Assembly (NCBI GenBank): GCA_022702545.1
Contig: JAHRBC010000003.1
Span: 7,874,001-7,938,000, forward strand
DNA from: Phycomyces nitens
Taxonomy: Eukaryota; Mucoromycota; Mucoromycetes; Mucorales; Phycomycetaceae
Length of the DNA: 64,000 nucleotides
Reading direction: 5' to 3'
Under the pieces are notes generated by a model. The model was not told where the DNA came from and ran no database searches. It saw only the letters and a list, made by a program, of their open reading frames with translations. Below, piece by piece: positions 1-8,991 of this stretch. Made by a program: the position numbers and the translations under genes. Numbering within the stretch: position 1 is the stretch's first letter; each line of letters starts with the position of its first letter.

Positions 1-2252
1 CACCATTTCTTTAATCTCAATAAACAAGTACCAACTATAAATTATAAACATAAATCATAACTCTACTTATTTCACAAGAAATGGGTGCAGCAAAAAAAAA
101 ACATCTTTAGAGTTGGAGACCATTGCGCGTTTTGGCTGTGTCACCTAGGGCCCTAAAGATCCGGGTCCACAGTGTCATTAGAATTATAAATCATGTCGTG
201 CAAGAATTAAAGACTCGTCAAGGAAACTTTGTCAGAAAACCATGTCTTGTAAATAGGCCGTAACATCAGGCCCTCTACAGGGACATGATATTAAAACCCA
301 TCGTTTTCCAGTCGTGTCAAGATTATATATAATCTCCAATTCTTTAATCATAGTATCTCAACTGTGTGATCAAGTAGTCTTTATTCATCCCAGGCATCCC
401 AGGCTATTTAAGCAATACCAGACCAGGCACTTTGGTAAAGAAAAATGGCATACTATCAGACTTGCTCTTATTGCCGATTATTTAAGCCATATAAAAAATG
501 GTTTTACGGAATGGTTCAGTCAAGTAGTTAAGCCACATGTAAATTGGGCACATAATCAATAATGTATTTTTGGTCAGTACTTACAAGACTTGTTGAGAGT
601 TTAAGCTGCTGCATAAATTTTTCATCATTCTAAAGCCCAACTCACAAACTACACGGGGTCGACTAGTAGTAAAATCTCCCAAGTGAGAATACGCAAGTAT
701 ATCACGCTTAATGACACAATCACGGCAAAACACGAATAGGAATTACCCTATCATTGTTCATTTAAAGCCAAAAAAAACCTGGGAAATCAACATTTTTTTG
801 GTGAATTGAAGCAAATAAACAAATTTCATAAACTATAGATTTAAGTCTATCAATAATATTCTCAGAACTAGTGAAAGATGGCTTTAAGAAAATCGGTGCA
901 TATGTTATGGAGATCCTTTCTGATTATATTCCATGTAATTTTAGTAACTTGACAATCAAGATTCTTCTTCTGCTTTGATTCTCATTGACTAACCAATATG
1001 TGATTATCGTCATAAATGTTTCTATAACATAAAATTCAATAATATGGGTCATATAAAGACTGCCAAATTCTAGATCCATGGATCCAATAATGACAAAAAT
1101 ACTACATTATCAACTATTCATAAGAACTGTATCTTTTTTTTATGTTTGATTTTCTGACCGGTAAATCCATTCAAATACAATACATCTTATATCATACTTT
1201 GTATATCTATAGGTGATGTCTACTCATATATTAGTATCTACTAAGTGTAGTGTTCTTTTGATATTATATAAAGATACCAAAAAAATTAATCTTTGTTAGA
1301 TGTCCAATTACAATTAAAGCTCTTGTGTTTTTCTTTAATAACATTTACTAATAAGTTAGCAGCTTTTAGTTGTAAAAAAAAACATTATTGGCTATAGTCC
1401 AATAGAGTTAGTAGCAATCAGTGAGTATTTGAAGGGAATTCTTGACATTGTTTTGCGACGTTGAAACGTAAAAGATGTTTTGAAGACTAATATTAAAGGT
1501 GTGTATGTATAAAGCTTGTTTCTTTATCAAGAAATGTCTAATGGCTATAAAAATTAAGAATTGCCAACTCTAATCAAGCTACCAACTTGGGTTTCAATAA
1601 AGTTTGAACATATTCAATTTGATCACATGCGTATTCCTAGCCTGTTGTATGTTGTTACTTTATAGCATTCTCTATAATGCAAGTTCAAGTGTCATAAATT
1701 AGTTCCTGTTTACTTTTTAACAAGGTCTGGCTACTCAAAAAATAGACATGCTACAAAGTGTTTAATGTATCCACAAGGTCGTGCTACTAGTAAGGATTCC
1801 AAATAACAATTGACCATGTTTTGTCCAAATAAGATAATTGAATTTTATTATAAATAAAATAGATTTTGTACCTTGGTCGTGCTTAATCTCTTTGGGCTTA
1901 CAAGTCTGTATTTCTGAAAATGTATGTTTCTTGAACATTACAGACTCCTTTCCATAATAACGAGTCGATTCAATAGAGAGGTTTGGGGTTTTTATTTTCA
2001 CTTTCGCTATTACCTTATATAGTATTGTACTATTTTCTTGTTTTCGCTTTATTAGAGGGTTTGGTAAATAATCAAAAAATCATTCAAGTTTGACTAGGCA
2101 AAAAAACACTACCTTAATAGGATCTTTGCGTAACAATAACGTGAAACTTGCCTTTTTAGGACGTACCAAAATATCAATTTATACAAGTTTAAATATTATA
2201 AGAGTATATAAAGGCTTTTGTAAATAATAATTGTATCTTTTTTTGTTAATAC
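1..2252. other. AT-rich stretch, no recognised gene
   Basis: I see no protein family, RNA gene or complete mobile element here. An 82-codon frame at 314-562 (+) and a 79-codon frame at 1762-2001 (-) are open, but neither has a motif I know, and the base composition resembles the surrounding decayed repeat DNA. The second has a possible 5' splice site (GTACAA) inside it, so it could be an exon remnant. The stretch runs directly into the LTR at 2253. Confidence 0.5.
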
Positions 2253-2595
2253 TGTGATATTTGGTAGTAGAAAAGGGGATGGTAGATACTTTGAGACTCT
2301 TTATTGTTGTTTAGAAAAAGTTAAAGTTCTGTTCAGTTATTGATTCAAGAAGTATGTTAACTTAGTATTTATAATTATTGTCATAATTCTTATCAGCTTG
2401 GATATTCATTATCATAATAGCTGTGTTATCAGTTAATAAGTATTTTGGGACTCTGTCCCACAATAGATTGGGTATGGTATTTTCATATTTGGATAAGGAT
2501 TTCTGGATGGTATAGTTTGTCTTGATTTTAGATAATCCAGCTATCTGGGTTTATATATCACTTTTCTCTGATATACCATTATGTCAAATACAACA
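2253..2595 (-). repeat. 3' LTR of minus-strand Ty3 element Gyp-0
   Basis: On the minus strand this 343-bp block begins TGTTGTATTTG directly after a polypurine tract and ends in CA, as an LTR should. It is closely similar to the interrupted solo LTR at 40097-43248, which defines both ends through a 5-bp target duplication. A TATA-like ATATATAAA lies near 2550 on the minus strand, followed by a short hairpin (CCAG-ATAG-CTGG). Confidence 0.88.
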
Positions 2596-2612
2596 TTACC
2601 CCCCTCCAGACT
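2594..2612 (-). promoter_or_regulatory. 3' polypurine tract of Gyp-0
   Basis: The minus strand reads AGTCTGGAGGGGGGTAATG across the end of the integrase frame and the LTR border. Such a purine tract primes plus-strand DNA synthesis in LTR retrotransposons. The same 19 bases recur inside pol of Gyp-4 at 26133-26151. Confidence 0.75.
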
Positions 2613-3528
2613 TGATTTTAGTTAAGCGCTTGCTTTGGCGTCTATTATCGTAGTTCTTCTTGGAGATGGAGTTTTTTTTGTTTTGTGCACTGAGAATCTT
2701 GGTCTGGTCCTTTCTTGGACGTCCTCTTGGTCTTTTTACTACAAGCTCATTCGTGATATTCTGTTTGTCTCTGCGTACCCAATATTCTTGGATTGTTTGG
2801 AGATCTGTGAACTTATCCGGTGTGATCCAGGAATCTTCTTCTGGTCCATATCCTTTCCATCTCACTAGAAACTCACGCTTGCCAGCGTTGCCTCTGTCAT
2901 TGATGATTGCCTGTACTTCAAACAGTTCATCTTCGAATATTGCCTCATCCATTGATATCAATTTCAAATCCAATGGTGGGTAATCTCTAGGCAAGAGTGC
3001 TCCTGTCTCATCTTGTAATACATATGAGCCTCCTTTGGTTTGACGGGTTACTGTGTATTGTCCTTGATATGCTGGAGCTAATTTGCTGCTTCTTGTAGGT
3101 AGTTTGATCATTACATAACTACCATTGTCAATTCTTGCAATTCGATGCGTGCTATCAAACTTTTCTTTTTGTATGGCCGTAATTCGATCGGTTCTGTCTT
3201 TAATGGCTGGAAACACAACTTCTGCCATATGATCGATACGTTTGATAAGTTCGTCATAGGTCATTGGTTTCGATGGTGTAGATTTGGGATCTCTGTAGTC
3301 CTCAAAAGCGTTCATTTGTCTAGCAAACATCAGTGAAAATGGAGCAGTATTTAACCTTTTTGACATCTTATTATTGATTGCCAATTTTACAGCTGGGATA
3401 TAATAGTCCCAATCTTTTCCAGTTCTTGCTACCATCTTTCTGATGACTTGCATAGAGGTCTGTACCCATCTCTCTGCTAGGCCATTTGCTCTAGGGTGGT
3501 ATGCACTACAAAAATTGAGTGGTTTCAT
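2596..3528 (-). pseudogene. Ty3/gypsy integrase C-terminal half with chromodomain (Gyp-0 fragment)
   Basis: This 310-codon open frame is the C-terminal end of a Pol polyprotein. It starts in the integrase catalytic core with YHPRANGLAERWVQ, which carries the third catalytic residue (Glu), and continues through the typical 'W..Y.P..K.A.NN' segment and the 'PFSLMFAR' segment. It ends in a chromodomain (about residues 205-250, including VRWKGYGPEEDSW) and a basic tail with an RPRGRPRK AT-hook-like run. The frame ends at the polypurine tract next to the LTR, so the 3' end is native. The upstream part of the element (gag, protease, RT, RNase H and the first integrase Asp residues) is missing: homology stops near 3530 in AT-rich DNA. 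It is a truncated chromovirus copy. Chromodomains in this group are thought to steer integration to chromatin marks. Confidence 0.85.
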
Positions 3529-4809
3529 TCATAACAAACTACTATATTATCTTACCATTAGTAGACTGAAGTTAAACATAATAAACTTTTTTATTTTTGA
3601 CGGCGATTATATTATTCAATATGTTCTATTGGATAGAATAATAAAGTAGAGCCTTTTAGATGTCATATTTGTTTGTGATTTATTTCTACTTCTTGTAACT
3701 ATATCATTAAATTAATTGGAGTAGAAATAATAAACAAATCAATTATTATCATGTTTATTCTCATAAGAAGGAAGAGAAATATGACCAGTATGCTTGCAAA
3801 TAAATAAGTTGACTGAAGATAATGAATTGTCTTATAGTTTTATTATTATTTAACAGCATTGTGTACACTCTTGTTCTATATCTAGACATCTTTTTCAACC
3901 TAATAAACTATAAATTACAAAGATATGAAAATGACGGCAGGCATATTCTTTTGGATTATCATTTTTATTGCCCGCATTTTATCAGGGTCAAACAGCCTTT
4001 TAATACAAAGTATTTGTTTTTCCTTTTTATTTTTTATATTCTTTTGTGCCTAAATATTACCGCAAAATACTCTGGTAATTAATTCTTTTCTTTCTCTTGT
4101 GAATATATTTTTTACTCAATATATTTTATTATTCATAGGTAACTGCTTATAAATATATTATGGGGCTCTCTATTGCACTTGGCTGTATATCCAAAGGTAA
4201 GATCATATTATGCTAAAGCTATTCTTTATTAACCAAATCACTCTTTTATATATAGCCACAAATTCTATTTTTCTATCTATCTCAATATAATATTCTGGTA
4301 AACCTTTTATATTATAAATATGTCCTCTTTAATAACATCTATCACAGACATCTTGCTATGCTCTTATATTGATTCCCGATTGAAATTATCTGGCCATTCC
4401 AATGGCTATATCTTGTAAGTAAACTAATATTTTAGTATTACATATTGTTTATCTACAAATATTAATATATATCTATTAGACAATAATCATTTGTTGGTAT
4501 ATTACAGAGAGTCTATCAAATGTTCTATTTATTATATTAAAAATGTAAGTATAAGAATGAATGATTTATATAAAAATAATTTACTAACAATCTTCTCTTT
4601 TACTTTTAGACAGTATTGGCTTTCTCTCAGCTAGGTAAGTATCCTGGCTCTATTAAGAACCAGTTGATGGTGCTGACCAAGAAATATCGATTGGTAGAAT
4701 AGATATACCAAAGAAATAATCTAGAGACTAGAATATATAGCGCAAATGTATTTTTTATCAAATAAAACAAAAAATAAAAATTTTCAGAATCTATTGCTCT
4801 GATACGGGT
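3529..4809. other. AT-rich interval, no recognised gene
   Basis: There are frames at 3822-4082 (+) and 4627-4971 (-), but both are hydrophobic low-complexity translations without a family I recognise. Several GTAAGT and TAG signals resemble splice sites, but no coding potential joins them. On the minus strand just below the Gyp-1 LTR (about 4793-4809) the sequence CGTATCAGAGC resembles the initiator-tRNA-Met primer site common in LTR elements, so part of this interval may be interior DNA of another retroelement. Confidence 0.4.
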
Positions 4810-5072
4810 TGTAAACTTTATTGTAAAATAAAAACCAACTATAGAATATGTTAGATATAGATAATAGGGAAAAATAGATAGAAAGCATACCAAAAGTATG
4901 ATCGTTGGTTTAGAGAATGATATAGATAAAAGTTTAGAAAATTGGAAGAGAAAGAGAAAATGATAAGACACTAGAATGGTCTTATTTTAATTTGGTGGTT
5001 ACATTTGAATTTAACTAGTGGAACCGAAATAGTGAGTAGAAACATTTAGCAAAAATGGACGCGACCATTTCA
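4810..5072 (-). repeat. probable 3' LTR of Gyp-1
   Basis: On the minus strand the block begins TGAAATGG immediately after the purine tract GGGGAGGA and the end of the integrase frame. It could end at TTTACA about 263 bp later. The TG...CA ends and the position are right for the 3' LTR. No second copy exists in the window to confirm the length, and the distal boundary is inferred from the TTTACA followed by a primer-site-like sequence. Confidence 0.5.
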
Positions 5073-5562
5073 TCCTCCCCTCACTGAGGTAGAGTCATGT
5101 GTGTCCTTACGCTCATGGAATCTACGAAGAGTTGCCTTGTTGACTCTTCTTTTCAAAAGTCTTCCATTTAGGTCTGCCAATTGATACATACCGTTACTGA
5201 AACCAGCAACCACGACATACAAGTCTGGTTTGAAATTGGTATCCAGTTTACTAAATTTGTTTGGTCAAACATGGAGAACTCTTGTTCCTGGGGCAAAGAT
5301 ATTTTCCTCGATAGGTTGATCTGGATATTTGAGTGGTTGATCCTCAAGTCGGGTTGTTCTAGCAACAAGTTTGTTCAGACGCTTGTAACCAAGTAAAAGC
5401 CCAAAGGTCTGAAGGATGTCTTGATGGTGGGATCTGGGTGATTGACCATATAACATTTCAAATGGAGAAACGTTCAAAGTTTCATGAGATTTGGTTTGGT
5501 AAGCATACAGAACTGCTGGCAAGTGCAAATCCCAATCCTCAGGTTGTTTGTTAGAGAGTTTC
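5070..5562 (-). pseudogene. Gyp-1 integrase C-terminal part
   Basis: This is the distal portion of the Gyp-1 integrase, cut from its upstream part (10771-11939) by insertion of Gyp-2. The frame runs across the insertion point without loss if one copy of GTTTC is removed. It includes the conserved LHLPAVLYAYQTKSHETL and SPFEMLYGQ segments of the integrase core end and a C-terminal domain (APGTRVL... and VVVAGFSNGMYQL) that precedes the stop at 5070-5072. An in-frame TGA at 5265-5267 interrupts it. The end of the frame overlaps the purine tract, as in Gyp-2 and Gyp-3. Confidence 0.8.
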
Positions 5563-5848
5563 TGTAAGGAACCTCCAATTGGTCTTGACCTTTAGACCAA
5601 TCATAACTGATTCCGTCTTTAATACTCTCTGACCAATCAAATCATTGTATTCATTCCCATAGACAGAACACTTATAACACCAATCATAATTATCTTTTAT
5701 AAATAGCAGACTTAAACATATTCATATAAATACCAGTAGAGCTTGATCATAGAAAGATCAAGCGAACAACTTCTTTAATAAAGGAATCTATCTACATTTC
5801 TCTGTCTGTTTTCTCTGTCCTTGCTCCTGTCCAGATCGGTTCCTGACA
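5563..5848 (+). repeat. 5' LTR of Gyp-2
   Basis: A 286-bp LTR with ends TGTAAGG and CTGACA. It contains a TATA box at 5725-5732 and, just downstream, a perfect 8-bp stem (GCTTGATC, 7-nt loop, GATCAAGC) at 5741-5763. The same module is kept in the otherwise diverged Gyp-3 LTR. Confidence 0.95.
5725..5769 (+). promoter_or_regulatory. LTR core promoter, hairpin and candidate self-primer
   Basis: TATAAATA at 5725-5732 is followed by the hairpin 5741-5763. AAGCGAACAA at 5760-5769 then begins about 35 bases after the TATA box, where transcription could start. This decamer is exactly complementary to 5851-5860, two bases after the LTR. In Tf1 of fission yeast the 5' end of the transcript folds back to prime reverse transcription, and this layout matches that mechanism. 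The start site is inferred. Confidence 0.55.
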
Positions 5849-5860
5849 GTTTGTTCGCTT
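5849..5860 (+). promoter_or_regulatory. candidate primer-binding site of Gyp-2 (self-priming type)
   Basis: The interior begins GTTTGTTCGCTT directly after the LTR. It does not look like a tRNA 3'-end complement, but TTGTTCGCTT pairs perfectly with AAGCGAACAA in the LTR. The homologous position in Gyp-3 changes C to T and its left LTR changes G to A, so pairing is preserved. Confidence 0.55.
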
Positions 5861-5939
5861 CTCCAAAATTCCTGCTTATATTGCCCCTTCCGGTTCCAGC
5901 TCAACAACCACCACCTCCAGCTCCGTTTCTTATAAGACT

Positions 5940-6917
5940 ATGCCTGAATATGGAGAATCTTCGGAAATGGCCCGCCTAATCCTGGAAATGACGACCATGC
6001 GACAAGAACTTGAAGAGCTTCGTGCCTTAAAGAACGACACCACAACCAACCCAGAACTATCAAAGACACTCCTACCTGCATCTCCCCAATACGAGCCAAA
6101 GGTTGCCGAACCTGAGGCCTTCTATGGTGATCGGCGTCTAGCTGGAGACTTTATCCTCCAACTTCGTCTTGTTTTCATGTCTCAACCCTTGCGCTATGCC
6201 TATGAAGGATCCAAGGTCTCATTCGCTGCTTCTCGTCTCCGTGGCCCCGCCTTCTCGTGGTTTGCACCATACCTCCGTGAAAACAACATTACTATCCTAC
6301 AAGACTTCACCGCATTTGTCAAAGAATTCAACATTGCCTTTGGTGATCCCGATGCCTCTGGAAATGCTGAACGACAACTCATGAGAATCACTCAAGGCCG
6401 CCGTTCTGTTGCTGTATTGGCTGGTGAATTCCGTCGTATTGCTGCTGATGTATCTTGGAACGAGTCTGCTCTCTGTGCTGCGTTTTACCGTGCGCTGAAT
6501 GAAGAAATAAAAGACGAACTCTGCAAAGTTTTGCAAAGACCAACTACCATGAATGAGCTCGTGGAGATTACTACTAGGATCGATAACCGGTTTCAAGAAC
6601 GCCGTCTGGAACGCTCGCGTGGACCTCGCCCTTTTCCTACTCCTCTATACAACCCAGCACGCAACAGTCACTTTGCCGCCACACCAGCCCCAGTCCAAAA
6701 CAATGGTCCTACGCCAATGGAAATCGACGCTCTTCGTGTAACCCCAAGAGGACCACTATCCCAGGCTGAAAAGGATCGTCGCCGTACTCAAGGCCTGTGT
6801 TTGTACTGTGGCCAACCAGGCCACATGGCCCGTAACTGTCCTGCAAAGTCCATCCCACAAATGAGTGTCCATGCTACTCTAGACCAGGGAAAAGACCAAG
6901 TCCAAATGTCTCTGTAA
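5940..6917 (+). CDS. gag: Gyp-2 Gag
   Basis: This is a 325-residue capsid/nucleocapsid protein. The ATG at 5940 is chosen because the same MPE start opens Gag of Gyp-3. The N-terminal region is coiled-coil-like (ELEELRA). The central retrotransposon-gag domain includes FYGDRR, SRLRGPAFSWF and a GRRSVAVLAGEFRRIA segment. Near residues 287-300 there is one CCHC zinc knuckle, CLYCGQPGHMARNC, for RNA binding. Gag assembles the cytoplasmic particle in which reverse transcription occurs. The C terminus GKDQVQ lies over a G-GGA-AAA heptamer at 6887-6893, a candidate -1 frameshift site into pol. The frame is intact. Confidence 0.93.
   Translation: MPEYGESSEMARLILEMTTMRQELEELRALKNDTTTNPELSKTLLPASPQYEPKVAEPEAFYGDRRLAGDFILQLRLVFMSQPLRYAYEGSKVSFAASRLRGPAFSWFAPYLRENNITILQDFTAFVKEFNIAFGDPDASGNAERQLMRITQGRRSVAVLAGEFRRIAADVSWNESALCAAFYRALNEEIKDELCKVLQRPTTMNELVEITTRIDNRFQERRLERSRGPRPFPTPLYNPARNSHFAATPAPVQNNGPTPMEIDALRVTPRGPLSQAEKDRRRTQGLCLYCGQPGHMARNCPAKSIPQMSVHATLDQGKDQVQMSL
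6887..6893 (+). promoter_or_regulatory. candidate -1 ribosomal frameshift heptamer, Gyp-2
   Basis: GGGAAAA lies in the gag frame as G GGA AAA, which fits the X XXY YYZ rule for -1 slippage. It is 8 codons before the gag stop. The -1 frame is open onward but in this copy closes at 6980-6982, whereas pol lies in a different frame. Gyp-2 therefore seems to have an indel between about 6940 and 6980. Confidence 0.4.
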
Positions 6918-6984
6918 GGGTAGACACTTTGGACAATCCTTTCCCGTCTCCTCCAGACCCCCAGACCCTACGCCACCCTTGACC

Positions 6985-8991
6985 ATGTCCGAAAACCACC
7001 TTGTACTCCCTGTTTCTTTATCCTTTGGCGATACTACCATTCATACACATGCCTTAATTGACTCTGGTGCTCACAGTAGTTTCATTAGTGAAAATTTGGT
7101 AAAGAAGTATAATATTCCCACAATAAATAAAGACACACCTTTGCCAATTTATGTAGTTGATGGACGGGAACTAGATGGTGGTGCAATTACTAAAGAGACT
7201 CTGCCCATTACTCTGGCTGTTAATAATCACCTAGAAACCGCTAGTTTCCATGTCCTCCCTATTTCCACTTATCCTATTATTCTTGGTACCAGCTGGTGTG
7301 CCCGACACGATCCAATCGTCTTGTCCTGGAAAAAACAATCCGTTTCATTCCATACCATCTTGAACCCACCAACAACTATCTCCGTCCCTGTTATCCAAGT
7401 TGAACAACCATGTTCTTTGTCTTCCGTATCCGTTCCGATGCCCATCGACCCATTGTTCCCCGTTCCTGTACCTGCCAGTCCGTCGCACTCAGCTCACACA
7501 TCCATTAACTCATCCTCCTCTGCTCCTGTACCTGTCGAACCAATTATCACAGAAAAAATTAAAATACCATCCAAATATGCCGATTTATCCTCTGTATTCA
7601 GCAAGGCCAAAGCAGACTTGCTACCTGAGCACCGCAAATATGATATGGAAATTCAATTGACAGAAGGAGCTGTACCACCATGGGGACCCATATATAACTT
7701 GAGTGATCCTGAACTCAAAGCTCTTCGTGAATATCTTGATGAAAATCTTGCTAAAGGGTTCATTCGTCATTCCAAGTCTCCTGCTGGTGCTCCGATTCTT
7801 TTTGTTAAAAAGAAGGATGGGTCACTCCGTCTCTGTGCTGATTATCGCGGTCTCAACAAAGTTACTGTAAAAAATCGTTATCCTTTGCCATTGATCAATG
7901 AATTGTTAGACCGATTAGGAAATGCCAAAGTTTTTACCAAGATCGATCTCCGTGGAGCTTATAACCTTGTGCGAGTGAAACCTGGAGATGAATGGAAGAC
8001 TGCCTTCCGCACAAGATATGGCCACTTTGAATCAATGGTTATACCCTTTGGACTCAGCAATGCTCCTGCCACGTTCCAACATATGATTAACGATGTATTC
8101 CGTGATATGCTCGATGATTTCGTGGTCACTTACCTTGACGACATTTTGGTGTTCTCTCCTGACCAACTCACCCACAATGCTCATGTCCGCCAGGTTCTAC
8201 AACGACTTCTTGACAATGGTCTTTATGCAAAACTGGAAAAATGTGCTTTTGATCAAGAACAGATTGAATTTCTGGGTTATGAAATCTCTCCCTTGGGCGT
8301 GTCTATGGATCCTAACAAAGTAAAGACTATTCAGGAATGGAAATCCCCAAACTCGGTTCATAGTCTACAAGTCTTCCTTGGTTTTGCAAATTATTACCGT
8401 CGTTTTATCAAGGGGTTCTCACAGGCCGTTCTTCCCATGACTAGACTCTTATCCAAGAAAGTCCCATTTGTCTGGTCTAACGAGGCTCAATCTGCATTCA
8501 TCCATCTCAAGTCCCAATTTTGCTCTGCGCCCATATTGATCCATGCCGATTTAACAAAGCCTTTTGTACTCGAAACAGATGCATCTGATTTTGCAATTGG
8601 TGCTGTGCTGTCTCAAGTGGGTCCTGACAGTCTCCTTCATCCTGTTGCATTTTTTTCGAGGAAGTTCTTGCCAGCCGAAATTAATTATGAGATCTATGAC
8701 AAGGAAATGCTAGCCATCGTAGAAGCTTTTGAAACTTGGCGTCATCATCTTGTTGGTGCTCAACACCAGATTACTGTATTTACCGATCACAAGAACCTGG
8801 AGTATTTCACAACAACTCGTCACCTCAATCGCCGTCAAGTCCGTTGGTCCCTTTTTCTGGCCGATTTCGATTTTACAATTATCTACCGCCCTGGACACAT
8901 GCAAGGCAAGCCCGATGCTCTATCTCGCCGCCCGAATTTGCACCAAAAGAAGGAGATGAGGTTTTGGATACACAAAACCGCTCCCTACTAA
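6985..8991 (+). CDS. pol: Gyp-2 Pol: protease, reverse transcriptase, RNase H
   Basis: The frame encodes an aspartic protease (ALIDSGAHSSFIS, about residues 26-38), a Pro/Ser/Val linker, and a reverse transcriptase. The RT runs from the 'GPIYNLS' and 'LRLCADYRGLNK' blocks through YLDDILVFS, the catalytic Asp-Asp of palm motif C. A Ty3-type RNase H follows (DASDFAIGAVLSQ, TDHKNLEYF). Together they mature the polyprotein and copy RNA into DNA. The ATG at 6985 is the first in this frame. After 'KPDALSRRP' near 8935 the frame departs from Gyp-3 and stops at 8991, while the continuation (EFAPKEGDEV...) sits in another frame. A single missing G in the CCCG(G)AA run explains this. It is either a real inactivating deletion or an assembly error. 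Confidence 0.9.
   Translation: MSENHLVLPVSLSFGDTTIHTHALIDSGAHSSFISENLVKKYNIPTINKDTPLPIYVVDGRELDGGAITKETLPITLAVNNHLETASFHVLPISTYPIILGTSWCARHDPIVLSWKKQSVSFHTILNPPTTISVPVIQVEQPCSLSSVSVPMPIDPLFPVPVPASPSHSAHTSINSSSSAPVPVEPIITEKIKIPSKYADLSSVFSKAKADLLPEHRKYDMEIQLTEGAVPPWGPIYNLSDPELKALREYLDENLAKGFIRHSKSPAGAPILFVKKKDGSLRLCADYRGLNKVTVKNRYPLPLINELLDRLGNAKVFTKIDLRGAYNLVRVKPGDEWKTAFRTRYGHFESMVIPFGLSNAPATFQHMINDVFRDMLDDFVVTYLDDILVFSPDQLTHNAHVRQVLQRLLDNGLYAKLEKCAFDQEQIEFLGYEISPLGVSMDPNKVKTIQEWKSPNSVHSLQVFLGFANYYRRFIKGFSQAVLPMTRLLSKKVPFVWSNEAQSAFIHLKSQFCSAPILIHADLTKPFVLETDASDFAIGAVLSQVGPDSLLHPVAFFSRKFLPAEINYEIYDKEMLAIVEAFETWRHHLVGAQHQITVFTDHKNLEYFTTTRHLNRRQVRWSLFLADFDFTIIYRPGHMQGKPDALSRRPNLHQKKEMRFWIHKTAPY

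Noticed and set aside
314..562. 82-codon frame as a host gene
   Set aside because: No recognisable motif, no neighbouring exons, and short length in AT-rich DNA; open by chance or a remnant.
4140..4640. A multi-exon host gene suggested by serial GTAAGT and TAG signals (also 39500-39870 and 24860-25480)
   Set aside because: The would-be exons are tiny and give no consistent or recognisable protein; AT-rich DNA produces such signals by chance. RNA-seq would settle it.
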